Part shown: one piece after another, positions 7,653 to 14,337 of the stretch
Layout of the letters: each line of letters begins with the position of its first letter
Numbering within the stretch: the stretch's first letter is position 1
Virus record (IMG/VR): IMGVR_UViG_3300047195_000881
Span: 1 to 23,881 of that record
Source of the DNA: a virus
Direction: 5' to 3' (one strand)
Length of the DNA stretch: 23,881 bases
The notes under the pieces: model-generated
Seen by the model: only the letters and a program-made list of their open reading frames with translations
Told to the model about the DNA's origin: nothing
Databases searched by the model: none
Position numbers and translations under genes: made by a program

Positions 7653-9563
7653 ATGGATAGCTTAGTCTTTGAAGAATCAGTCCATCACGAAGAGGAAGAG
7701 TCGCCGTTTGCCGATCGCCAATTTCTGTTCGTTTCAGATAACAACAATGCGTCTTACAGTTCGCAAATCCTGATGGATACTACCCCCCTTTCTACGTCAG
7801 GCGGTTATTGTGACTTTAAACAATCTTTCTTGGCCATTCCTCTTGTGCTGCAATTGGAGGCGCCAAACGCCCTCTTGACTACATCCGTGGCGTTGGATTG
7901 GGCAGTTGGCATGAAGTCGGGATACTGGAATATCATCCACGCGTTGACTGTAGAATTCAACAATGGAAATGTTGTCCAGAGTACTCCATACCTTAACATG
8001 TATGCATCATACAAAAACATGACCAGCTGGTCATTGGGAGACTTGAAAGACTGGGGAGCTGTAGTTGGTTTCGCTCCTGATGAGTCTGCGTCTTGGCTGT
8101 TTGACAACGTCGGAATTGCATCCGGAGCACAGGTGAACACCATGGCCCCTTACGGGTTGGGCATCTGCAACAACAGACAGGTTCAATTCCTAAATCCCAC
8201 CCTCCTTCAGGGTTCGACCAACGTCGGCACGGTGACTGCTCTTGAGCAAATCTACCAGACGTCGACAATTGTCTCCAGTATTTCGCGCGCGCTGAATACC
8301 CAGGCCAACTCTTCTTTCGTGAAGAGACAGTCTTGGCTGAATTACTCGGTGAGCACCAACTCTGGCGCTGCGCTCACCCAGACCTCTTCTAACCAAGCCG
8401 CACTTCTGTTGAATGCCAGTTTCTGCAGTCAAGTGTTCCAATCCTACTCAGTGATCACTGCGGGCGGTGGATCAGTGAATGGACAACGCGCATTTGTGTT
8501 TGAGGCAGTGGTTCGCATGAAGGACATCTGCGACTTTTTCGGTGAGATCCCGATGATGAAAGGGGCCAGCATGAGACTCTACCTCAACACCAACCAGTGC
8601 TACATACAAGGTGCGTTGGTTTCTCCTGTGGCATCTCCTGCTACGGGCGCAATTCTTTCTGCTGCGGTGAATTGCTTAACTGCTTCTCCTGTCATGCTCG
8701 GAGGCGGAGGAACTTGTCCCATAATGGTAGCGTCCGCGGACGTTGGACAGGGATTTTCACCACTTGTGCCGCTTATTCAAGCTGCGGCCAATCCTACCCA
8801 GACCACATACTCTTGTGCTCTGTCGATTGTGCGCACCCAGTTCTCGCAGATCACTACATCTGTGAGTGCTCCCATCACCACAGTCCGCTTGTACTGCCCG
8901 GTGTACACGATGTCTCCTGCTGCTGAAGCGAGATATTTGCACTTGGCTCCGACAAAGAAAATTGTCTACCGCGACATTTTCCAGTTCTCCTTCCCCTCTG
9001 TTGGCGCAGGATCGACCTTTAACTTTTTGGTCACGAACGGGATCCCCAACATTCGTGAAGTAATCGTCATGCCCCTGGTCAGTCAAGCGTCAAACGGTGT
9101 ATCAGGTGGCTCCCCTGCTGCCTTTACCCCATCAGGTGGCTCGCAGATTCAACCAGTGCAAGTCAGCTCTTTGCTTAGCCCCTTCTCCGGAGTCGGTGGA
9201 TGTGTGGACCCCATCGCCTTAGGTAACTTTAATATTCTAATTAGTGGTAGGAACCTCTTCATCCAGAACCAGCAGTACAACTTCGAGCAGTTTGTTCAAC
9301 AGACGGTGTCGAGCAACCAGCTCAACGGGTCTCTCACGACCTCGCTGGCATCTGGCTTGATCGGCTACGAAGACTGGAGTTTCGGGCCTTACCGTTACTA
9401 CGTTGGAAACGCATCCCGATCACTTCCAAGCGAGGAAGGCGTCGCTCGGGCTGTGCAGCTCATTGGTCAGAACACCTCGTTGGTTGCCATTGACATCATG
9501 GTCTTCGTTAGCTTTGAGAAAAGTATCGTGTGCGATTTAAGGACCGGAGCTAGGGTAGCATGA
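7653..9563 (+). CDS. Major capsid protein, double-jelly-roll PLV type (636 aa)
   Basis: Length and sequence pattern fit the PLV major capsid protein. After an acidic leader, residues 25-60 read FLFVSDNNNASYSS then QILMDTTPLS. Around residues 80-150 come GMKSGYWNIIHALTVEFNNG and YLNMYASYKNMTSWSLGDLK, which I recall as the hallmark block of PgVV-like PLV capsid proteins. The end has YRYYVGNASRSLPSEEGVAR and IDIMVFVSFEKSIVCDLRTG, also typical. It should form trimeric capsomers of an icosahedral shell. The gene is visibly more GC-rich than its surroundings, consistent with codon optimisation of an abundant product. After its TGA stop the same frame stays open for 51 more codons (see 9564-9719). 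Confidence 0.92.
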   Translation: MDSLVFEESVHHEEEESPFADRQFLFVSDNNNASYSSQILMDTTPLSTSGGYCDFKQSFLAIPLVLQLEAPNALLTTSVALDWAVGMKSGYWNIIHALTVEFNNGNVVQSTPYLNMYASYKNMTSWSLGDLKDWGAVVGFAPDESASWLFDNVGIASGAQVNTMAPYGLGICNNRQVQFLNPTLLQGSTNVGTVTALEQIYQTSTIVSSISRALNTQANSSFVKRQSWLNYSVSTNSGAALTQTSSNQAALLLNASFCSQVFQSYSVITAGGGSVNGQRAFVFEAVVRMKDICDFFGEIPMMKGASMRLYLNTNQCYIQGALVSPVASPATGAILSAAVNCLTASPVMLGGGGTCPIMVASADVGQGFSPLVPLIQAAANPTQTTYSCALSIVRTQFSQITTSVSAPITTVRLYCPVYTMSPAAEARYLHLAPTKKIVYRDIFQFSFPSVGAGSTFNFLVTNGIPNIREVIVMPLVSQASNGVSGGSPAAFTPSGGSQIQPVQVSSLLSPFSGVGGCVDPIALGNFNILISGRNLFIQNQQYNFEQFVQQTVSSNQLNGSLTTSLASGLIGYEDWSFGPYRYYVGNASRSLPSEEGVARAVQLIGQNTSLVAIDIMVFVSFEKSIVCDLRTGARVA

Positions 9564-9719
9564 AAGAACACCTTCCAGCTCAAATCAATTTTAGTTAAAC
9601 AAAAAAAGAAACAAAAGCCGCATAAAGAAAAAATACGAGCAAGGGACGATGCAAATAAAGATGAGCGGAATCGCAAGCGCCGTGAATCTAGAGCGGCGAA
9701 AAAAGCCGAAGAAAAATAA
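9564..9719 (+). other. Open frame without ATG, in phase with and directly after the capsid stop
   Basis: Following the capsid TGA (9561-9563) the same frame encodes 51 sense codons before TAA at 9717. There is no ATG at its start. The peptide is strongly basic, with KEKIRARDDANKDERNRKRR then ESRAAKKAEEK. The composition is like the Lys/Asn/Arg tails of the homing nucleases in this window, so a nuclease relic is one reading; a C-terminal capsid extension made by stop-codon readthrough is another. Neither is proven. Confidence 0.4.
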
Positions 9720-9792
9720 ATGCAAAAAATTCTTATAAACAAATTTAACTTAAAAATATAGTTTTTTTTTCTATAAAAAAATAGAAAAAAAA

Positions 9793-10662
9793 ATGTCGCA
9801 AATTTTCAACGTTAAAATGGCCAAAAGTCATTTGCTGCCGTACGCGTACGCGGTGAATCCGGAATTAGTTGAACCAGAGAAAGAAATGCACGGAGATGGT
9901 ATGGAGTCCGAGTCAGACGAAGAACCCGACGAAAAGATGATGGCTGGAGAAGGCGCATTCCACTTGCATGTTCACAAGCATCGAATCCATTTAACTCCTG
10001 CCCACTTGAAGTCGTTGCACGGGAAAAAGGAAGTCATTTTCAAGAAGCACATGTTATCCCCTTACACCAAGGCAAAGGAGCATCATTTCATGGTGACAAA
10101 GAAGATGCATCGCCGAATCATGCGTGCGCACAAGCACGACAAGGGAATTCGCATTGGTGCTCATCACGGTGAGTACGGCGGACTTTTAATGGACGAGACG
10201 TGCAGAATTCCGCAGATCCCCGCAACCCCGTATGATAAGGATCAGATCCCCGCAGTGCCGTCTGGAGATGCAATGTCCAGCGCCGCTTACAAGGAGGCGA
10301 CCAAATATGCTGTGATGAAGGGGGGTGCAAAACCACATATTGTTTTGAACGGACCTGGTAGAGATAGATTACAAGCTCAAACCGTACAAGGATCCCCTTT
10401 GCCAATTTTTATTCCTACTAACCCAACAGGGCCTGATCGTTTAACACCTGGTGCTGCAAACGTAAAGGTTCTTGCCGGAACAATGGTTGGTGGTAAAAAA
10501 GCGCACGCCAAACTCTACGGCTCATCCGGCAGTTTGAGACCTATTCTGCCAGCTCCTTCGCACATGGTGCAGCTTGGCTCACCATATGCTCCCATCGACA
10601 GTCCTGCGATGTCCCCGTTTATTCCCGCAAGAAACCAAAACAACGGTTACAACCCGATTTAA
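9793..10662 (+). CDS. His/Lys-rich basic virion protein candidate (289 aa)
   Basis: The N-terminal 50 residues include an acidic stretch (ESESDEEPDEK). Residues 55-120 are His/Lys-rich and hold two related helix-turn elements, HLTPAHLKSLHGKKEVIFKK and VTKKMHRRIMRAHKHDKGIR: an L/VT-x2 start, a helix, a Gly, then a basic strand. The C-terminal 150 residues are Pro/Gly/Ala-rich with little predicted structure. The twin '(L/V)T...G...K' pattern recalls basic proteins I have seen in PLV and giant-virus genomes. It sits between capsid and protease genes. A DNA-condensing core protein or protease-processed cement protein, comparable in position and chemistry to adenovirus core proteins, is inference. 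Confidence 0.75.
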   Translation: MSQIFNVKMAKSHLLPYAYAVNPELVEPEKEMHGDGMESESDEEPDEKMMAGEGAFHLHVHKHRIHLTPAHLKSLHGKKEVIFKKHMLSPYTKAKEHHFMVTKKMHRRIMRAHKHDKGIRIGAHHGEYGGLLMDETCRIPQIPATPYDKDQIPAVPSGDAMSSAAYKEATKYAVMKGGAKPHIVLNGPGRDRLQAQTVQGSPLPIFIPTNPTGPDRLTPGAANVKVLAGTMVGGKKAHAKLYGSSGSLRPILPAPSHMVQLGSPYAPIDSPAMSPFIPARNQNNGYNPI

Positions 10663-10728
10663 TTTTTTTTGCAATAAAAAAAAACAAAAATAAAAGTAAG
10701 ATGACATTTTTTTTTAAAAGAAACAAAA

Positions 10729-11226
10729 ATGTCACTTACAAATTTCCAACTAATTAATATGGCACGAGATCGCCGTCTTACTGATCCCACATGCATCTAC
10801 TTGGAAGACTTGAAACATATCAAACCACACGTGGGGTCCTACTACGTTAATCTCCATCATGACACGCACTGGACACTCGTGAAAATATTCCGTAATGGCA
10901 CGTGCTTCTTTTTCAATTCGTTTGGCACAGCACCGCCGTTACAAGTTTGCGAGTTCCTTGCTCCACTCAAGACTGACATTGCATACAATCCGAATAAGAT
11001 ACAGAATGATGCGTCCAAACATTGCGGGTTGTTCGTCTTGCAGTGCGATTATGCTACAGGGCAGAAATGCCGATCAGAACATGGATGTGCATGCAAGGAG
11101 AACATGGAGAACTTTCATAAATATTGCACGAGTTTCGATGCGGATACAAAGCTGAATGATGCGGATATTTTACGGAGGATTCGTCACTCTGCATTCCATG
11201 CTCTCCCACTTTTGAAATGTCGTTAA
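10729..11226 (+). CDS. Adenain-like cysteine protease (165 aa)
   Basis: This is the maturation protease of the adenain/Ulp1 (C5/C48-like) group found in adenoviruses, PLVs and virophages. The catalytic order is visible: His47 in THWTLVKI, the strand FFFNSFGTAPP at 60-70 with Asn63 where the family usually has Asp or Glu, Gln92 in KIQND, and Cys99 in HCGLFVLQC. The length is compact but normal for PLVs. The C-terminal third has extra cysteines (CRSEHGCACKENM). It should cleave capsid or core precursors during assembly. It is the last gene of the plus-strand morphogenesis run. The leader TTTTTTTTTAAAAGAAACAAAAATG matches that of the small gene at 7376. Confidence 0.9.
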   Translation: MSLTNFQLINMARDRRLTDPTCIYLEDLKHIKPHVGSYYVNLHHDTHWTLVKIFRNGTCFFFNSFGTAPPLQVCEFLAPLKTDIAYNPNKIQNDASKHCGLFVLQCDYATGQKCRSEHGCACKENMENFHKYCTSFDADTKLNDADILRRIRHSAFHALPLLKCR

Positions 11227-11233
11227 ATAAGGG

Positions 11234-11371
11234 TGTCACATGTCACATGTCACATTTACTTTTTAAAACTTTTTATAGAAAAAAAAATAAAAAAAAAAGA
11301 AAAGAAATGTATAGTATAAAACTTTGCAATTGTTTTTTTTCAAAAAGTCATGTGACATGTGACATATGACA
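11234..11371. repeat. Inverted array of TGTCACA heptamers
   Basis: Three tandem copies of TGTCACA at 11234-11254 face three inverted copies (TGTGACA, TGTGACA, TATGACA) at 11351-11371. The 21-bp arms match at 20 positions and are separated by 96 bp of A/T-tract DNA. The array follows the protease stop by 7 bp. It could be a protein-binding site array, an origin element, a long terminator hairpin or the ends of a small mobile element; no target duplication is obvious. Confidence 0.75.
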
Positions 11372-11440
11372 AAAAAATGTTAAAAAGTTCGGCAAGAATG
11401 AAAGGCCACACCATACCCCTGGTCTCGGCTCTAGGTGCCG

Positions 11441-11674
11441 TTAAGAACCATTGGGACACTTTGTTGGAACATCAATATTCGTTTGGAGTTCAAAAGAACG
11501 ACCACATCCGTAGACTTGATCTGTAGCAAGCAGTTGATCGATATCCGCTTTCGTTATATGGGGATTGACGGGAGTGCCCGTGGACTTGTAGACACTATGC
11601 GTAAATATTTTACAATTCATTTGTTCAATGATGATGTAGGCAAAACAGTGGGGGCATTCGACGATTTTTTCCAT
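11441..11674 (-). CDS. Small zinc-ribbon protein of giant-virus type (77 aa)
   Basis: The product reads MEKIVECPHCFAYIIIEQMN, then CKIFTHSVYKSTG, NPHITKADID and VYGCGRSFEL. The pattern C-x2-C, an N-C-x-I-F-x-H element, a PH-x-x-K segment and a final YGCG-x-(P/S)F is one I recognise from a small, widespread family in algal giant viruses and PLVs whose function is unknown. Cys8, Cys11 and the later Cys residues could bind zinc. It is antisense to its neighbours and divergent from the fibre gene at 11754, with about 80 bp between the starts. A plus-strand frame over the same bases lacks such motifs and was rejected. Confidence 0.75.
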   Translation of the reverse strand: MEKIVECPHCFAYIIIEQMNCKIFTHSVYKSTGTPVNPHITKADIDQLLATDQVYGCGRSFELQTNIDVPTKCPNGS

Positions 11675-11753
11675 TTTTTATTAGTTTTGTATGAAAGTAA
11701 ATAAAATATTAAAATCAGTTCTAAAAAACAAACTAAAACAAAAAAATCTAAAA

Positions 11754-13019
11754 ATGTTTTTTCCCGAACCCAAAAATCAAGGAAATGTTTTCAATCCATC
11801 GTCGTATAATTGTAATAATTGTTGTGGAGGCGGAGACGGAGCGCAAGGCCCTGCAGGTCCAGCAGCACCCACAATCTCATCCGTCGCATTCAATGCAATA
11901 AACACTACAACAACAGGGCCGTACAATGGAAATAACGTTTTGAACACCGTTCCATTTAATTCAATAATATCGAGCACTGGAGGTGGATTTAGTACTTCCA
12001 CTAGCATTTTTACAGTCCCAACCACTGGAATTTACCAGTTTAATGCATCTGTGGGTGTTACAAATTTTACAACTACTGCAGGATTTTATGTAAATTTACA
12101 ATTACTAAAAAATGGCGGAACCGCCGCAGTAAATTCGGGACCAGTTTTACCACAAGCTTCAAATCCGACATTTACATATACTTTAAATCTTACAAGTGCA
12201 ATACTCTGTACTGCTGGCGACACACTATATTTGGCAACTTATTCTGGTGCAACAGGCAGTTGGTTTTTACAAAATAATTTTTCGTATTTTAGTGCGTTTC
12301 TTACTGCCAACGGCCAAATTGGCGCAACAGGTCCACAAGGTCTCAGTGCATCATCCACCGTCTTTTTATGGGATACGTGGATCTACCCAAATGCAACAGC
12401 CACTAATGCGATGACACCCCCAGGCACCTTAAGCCCTGGCGTTGTCTACAGCGATGTTACTGGAGAAGGTGTCGTATTAAATGCTAACAGCATAAATACC
12501 AATAGGGCTATTTATTGGACTTCTGCAATCAATATTTTAGATCCAACTACAACATACACAATGACTGCGAGTTGTGCTGCGTTTGGCGGTCAGGGACCTG
12601 GAGACAGTTACACCATGTATATCGGCAGCCCAAATGCTATTGCCGGTAATAATAATGGCGGAGCAAACGATGGATTAAAAATAAGCATAGATTTTTACAA
12701 TAACCAAACTTATATTACAGTTAATACAAGCATTGGTTCTTTCCCCTTTTTCAGCACATCTGGCACACGATTTATAGGTCCGTTTGCGACGTGGTCTGCT
12801 ACGGTTGGCTCTGGCTTGCAAAATTGGTTCGACCTTACAGCAGTCATATTTACGGTTGGAACACAGCGTATTTGTGAAGTATCTTTTGCTGGGTCTAAGG
12901 TCGCCTCCAGAAATATTACTAATCTCGTACTAAGCGGTAATTTTCTTGGAGTAAGTGCTTTTTCAGGAGCTGCTAGCGCCTATATTTACACGCGTTCTTT
13001 AAAAATATCGCGAAGTTAG
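11754..13019 (+). CDS. Collagen/C1q-like and lectin-like fibre protein (421 aa)
   Basis: I place the start at 11754 rather than at the in-frame ATG at 11691. The former follows an AAAATCTAAAAATG leader and gives MFFPEPKNQGNVFNPSSYNC; the latter adds a Lys-rich stretch that resembles intergenic DNA. Residues 13-19 (FNPSSYN) match the anchor element of the other fibres. Next come CNNCC, a Gly linker and a very short collagen-like GAQGPAGPAAP. Residues about 40-185 look like a C1q/TNF-type jelly roll (IFTVPTTGIYQFNASVGV, AGDTLYLATYSG). A second GATGPQG hinge leads to a beta-sandwich of about 230 residues (FYNNQTYITVNTS..., CEVSFAGSKVASRNI) resembling lectin folds. A host-surface binding fibre is the likely role. 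Confidence 0.8.
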   Translation: MFFPEPKNQGNVFNPSSYNCNNCCGGGDGAQGPAGPAAPTISSVAFNAINTTTTGPYNGNNVLNTVPFNSIISSTGGGFSTSTSIFTVPTTGIYQFNASVGVTNFTTTAGFYVNLQLLKNGGTAAVNSGPVLPQASNPTFTYTLNLTSAILCTAGDTLYLATYSGATGSWFLQNNFSYFSAFLTANGQIGATGPQGLSASSTVFLWDTWIYPNATATNAMTPPGTLSPGVVYSDVTGEGVVLNANSINTNRAIYWTSAINILDPTTTYTMTASCAAFGGQGPGDSYTMYIGSPNAIAGNNNGGANDGLKISIDFYNNQTYITVNTSIGSFPFFSTSGTRFIGPFATWSATVGSGLQNWFDLTAVIFTVGTQRICEVSFAGSKVASRNITNLVLSGNFLGVSAFSGAASAYIYTRSLKISRS

Positions 13020-13107
13020 ATATCATTTACAAAACAAACTTACACAAACAAAATCAGAATTAAAAACAATTACAAAAAACGAAATTAAAAGAATAAAAAA
13101 ACAAAAA

Positions 13108-13821
13108 ATGGCTGATTATAACGCGCCTTCAGCAAATGTCCCGATATTTTCGCCCTATTTTTTCAAGTGCACCGACGTCTGCTCAGGAGGGTCTGGTTCA
13201 GGAGGGTCTGGCACTACAACCCCAGCTCGCTCCATTAATATCCAGAACCTAGCCGTTGCTGCCAATGCCACGACACTACTGAACAACTCGATACAAGTGA
13301 CAGGAATTGATGCTGCAGAATTCTTTGGCACCAATGCATACATTCAAATCGGATTTGTATTTGACCAATACACGACCGACCTCGTGACAAAGTACTCTAT
13401 TGCGGGTGAGCTCCTTCTCTTCCCACAGCGCACAACTGCGTCTTACGCTACAACATCAAACAGTTTGACAAACAATTTCGCGGCTGGCACTAACTTTTCC
13501 ACATATAACATCACGAATGCTATGAGTTACGGCGCGACTCCAACGATAGTAAGTGGATATCAATCTGTTGGAGCTACAGGTTTACAACGCTTTTTCTGGA
13601 GCAGTGCCCCTGCAGCAGGTCAGGCATCGGGATATCCTGCGACACCAAACACGTTTTACTTGCAATCTTTTTGGAGTAATGTCACGGGCACTTCTGGCAC
13701 TGCGACATTCGGATTTTGCATATTATCCCCTTCTGCTGTAATAGGCTCTGGGTTTTCTTTACAACTCACGCTGATCAACAATCCATTTCCTTCAGCCCAG
13801 ATCACCTTTGGCGCGACGTGA
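13108..13821 (+). CDS. Short fibre / head-spike protein with F-S-P anchor (237 aa)
   Basis: The N-terminus is MADYNAPSANVPIFSPYFFK, where VPIFSPYFF (11-19) parallels VPIFNPVYY of the 978-aa fibre. It is followed by two cysteines and a GGSGSGGSG linker. The remaining 190 residues are uncharged, Ser/Thr/Ala-rich and beta-like, with no family I recognise; a single trimeric head domain is plausible. It lies directly downstream of the collagen-like fibre, same strand, with 88 bp between. The role as an alternative receptor-binding spike is inference from the shared anchor, composition and position. Confidence 0.75.
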   Translation: MADYNAPSANVPIFSPYFFKCTDVCSGGSGSGGSGTTTPARSINIQNLAVAANATTLLNNSIQVTGIDAAEFFGTNAYIQIGFVFDQYTTDLVTKYSIAGELLLFPQRTTASYATTSNSLTNNFAAGTNFSTYNITNAMSYGATPTIVSGYQSVGATGLQRFFWSSAPAAGQASGYPATPNTFYLQSFWSNVTGTSGTATFGFCILSPSAVIGSGFSLQLTLINNPFPSAQITFGAT

Positions 13822-13845
13822 GCTAGTTACAAAACAAAAGTAAAA

Positions 13846-13853
13846 AAAATTGA
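13846..13853 (+). promoter_or_regulatory. AAAATTGA element in leader of HNH relic
   Basis: AAAATTGA lies in a block of about 60 bp (13842-13905) that is nearly identical to the leader of the intact HNH gene at the right end. It includes the shared AAATTCGAGTTTTCTTATTT. The promoter survived while the first part of the coding region was lost. Confidence 0.55.
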
Positions 13854-13909
13854 AATTTATGAAAAAGTAAATTCGAGTTTTCTTATTTTTTATAAAAAAA
13901 CAAAAAAAA

Positions 13910-14248
13910 TACGATTATTGCGTTCATAAAATATTAGGTCAAGCGTTTTTAAATAATCCACATAATCTACCAACCGTTGATCATATTGATAGAGATAAAG
14001 ATAACAATACATTAGAAAATTTGAGATGGGCTTCACATTCTGAGCAAAATGCAAATCAATATAAACGAAAGAATACTTCAAGTCAATATATTGGCGTGTC
14101 TTCGCATAAACCAAGTGAAAAATGGCGCGCACGTATAAGTATTGATGGTAAAGAAAAATATCTCGGTCGTTTTGATAATGAGGAGGATGCAGCCCGTGCA
14201 TATGATGCTGCATGCTTTTCTGAATTTCATACAAAAAACTTTCCATAA
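13910..14248 (+). pseudogene. 5'-deleted HNH-AP2 homing endonuclease relic
   Basis: The frame from 13910 encodes YDYCVHKILGQAFLNNPHNL then VDHIDRDKDNNTLENLRWAS, an HNH core, and ends with an AP2 domain (YIGVSSHKPSEKWRARISI, FDNEEDAARAYDAACFSEFH). It aligns throughout with residues of about 60-169 of the intact gene at 22548-23057, but the NUMOD4 half and start codon are absent. The matching upstream leader joins almost directly to the HNH part, so an internal deletion of about 60 codons is the simplest explanation. The first ATG inside lies at 14021, after the HNH core. I would not expect active nuclease, though an AP2-only DNA-binding peptide from 14021 (75 aa) is possible. Confidence 0.85.
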
Positions 14249-14337
14249 AACAAAAGTGAAATAAAAATATAAAATAGATTTTTTTTAAATTTAAATTAAA
14301 AACAAAGAATTCATTAAAACAAAAATAAAAAGCAAAA

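Noticed and set aside
7805-9086. Several frames of 80-110 codons on both strands within the major capsid gene
   Set aside because: They overlap the conserved capsid frame, lack leaders and motifs, and arise from its higher GC content.
9467-9742. Minus-strand 91-codon frame overlapping the capsid end
   Set aside because: It is antisense to the conserved capsid C-terminus and the basic in-frame extension; the Phe/Ser/Leu-rich product mirrors Lys/Glu codons.
11377-11520. Plus-strand 48-codon frame from ATG at 11377
   Set aside because: It is short, antisense to the zinc-ribbon gene, and has no recognisable motif; its inner part follows the GC-rich island rather than a leader.
11435-11704. Plus-strand 89-codon frame over the zinc-ribbon gene
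   Set aside because: The minus strand here encodes a recognisable cysteine family (CPHC, YGCG); the plus-strand frame shows none and lacks an A-rich leader.
11691-11753. Upstream start for the collagen-like fibre at 11691
   Set aside because: It would add a Lys/Asn-rich stretch coded by typical intergenic A-tracts and bury the F-N-P anchor; the leader directly before 11754 matches other genes.
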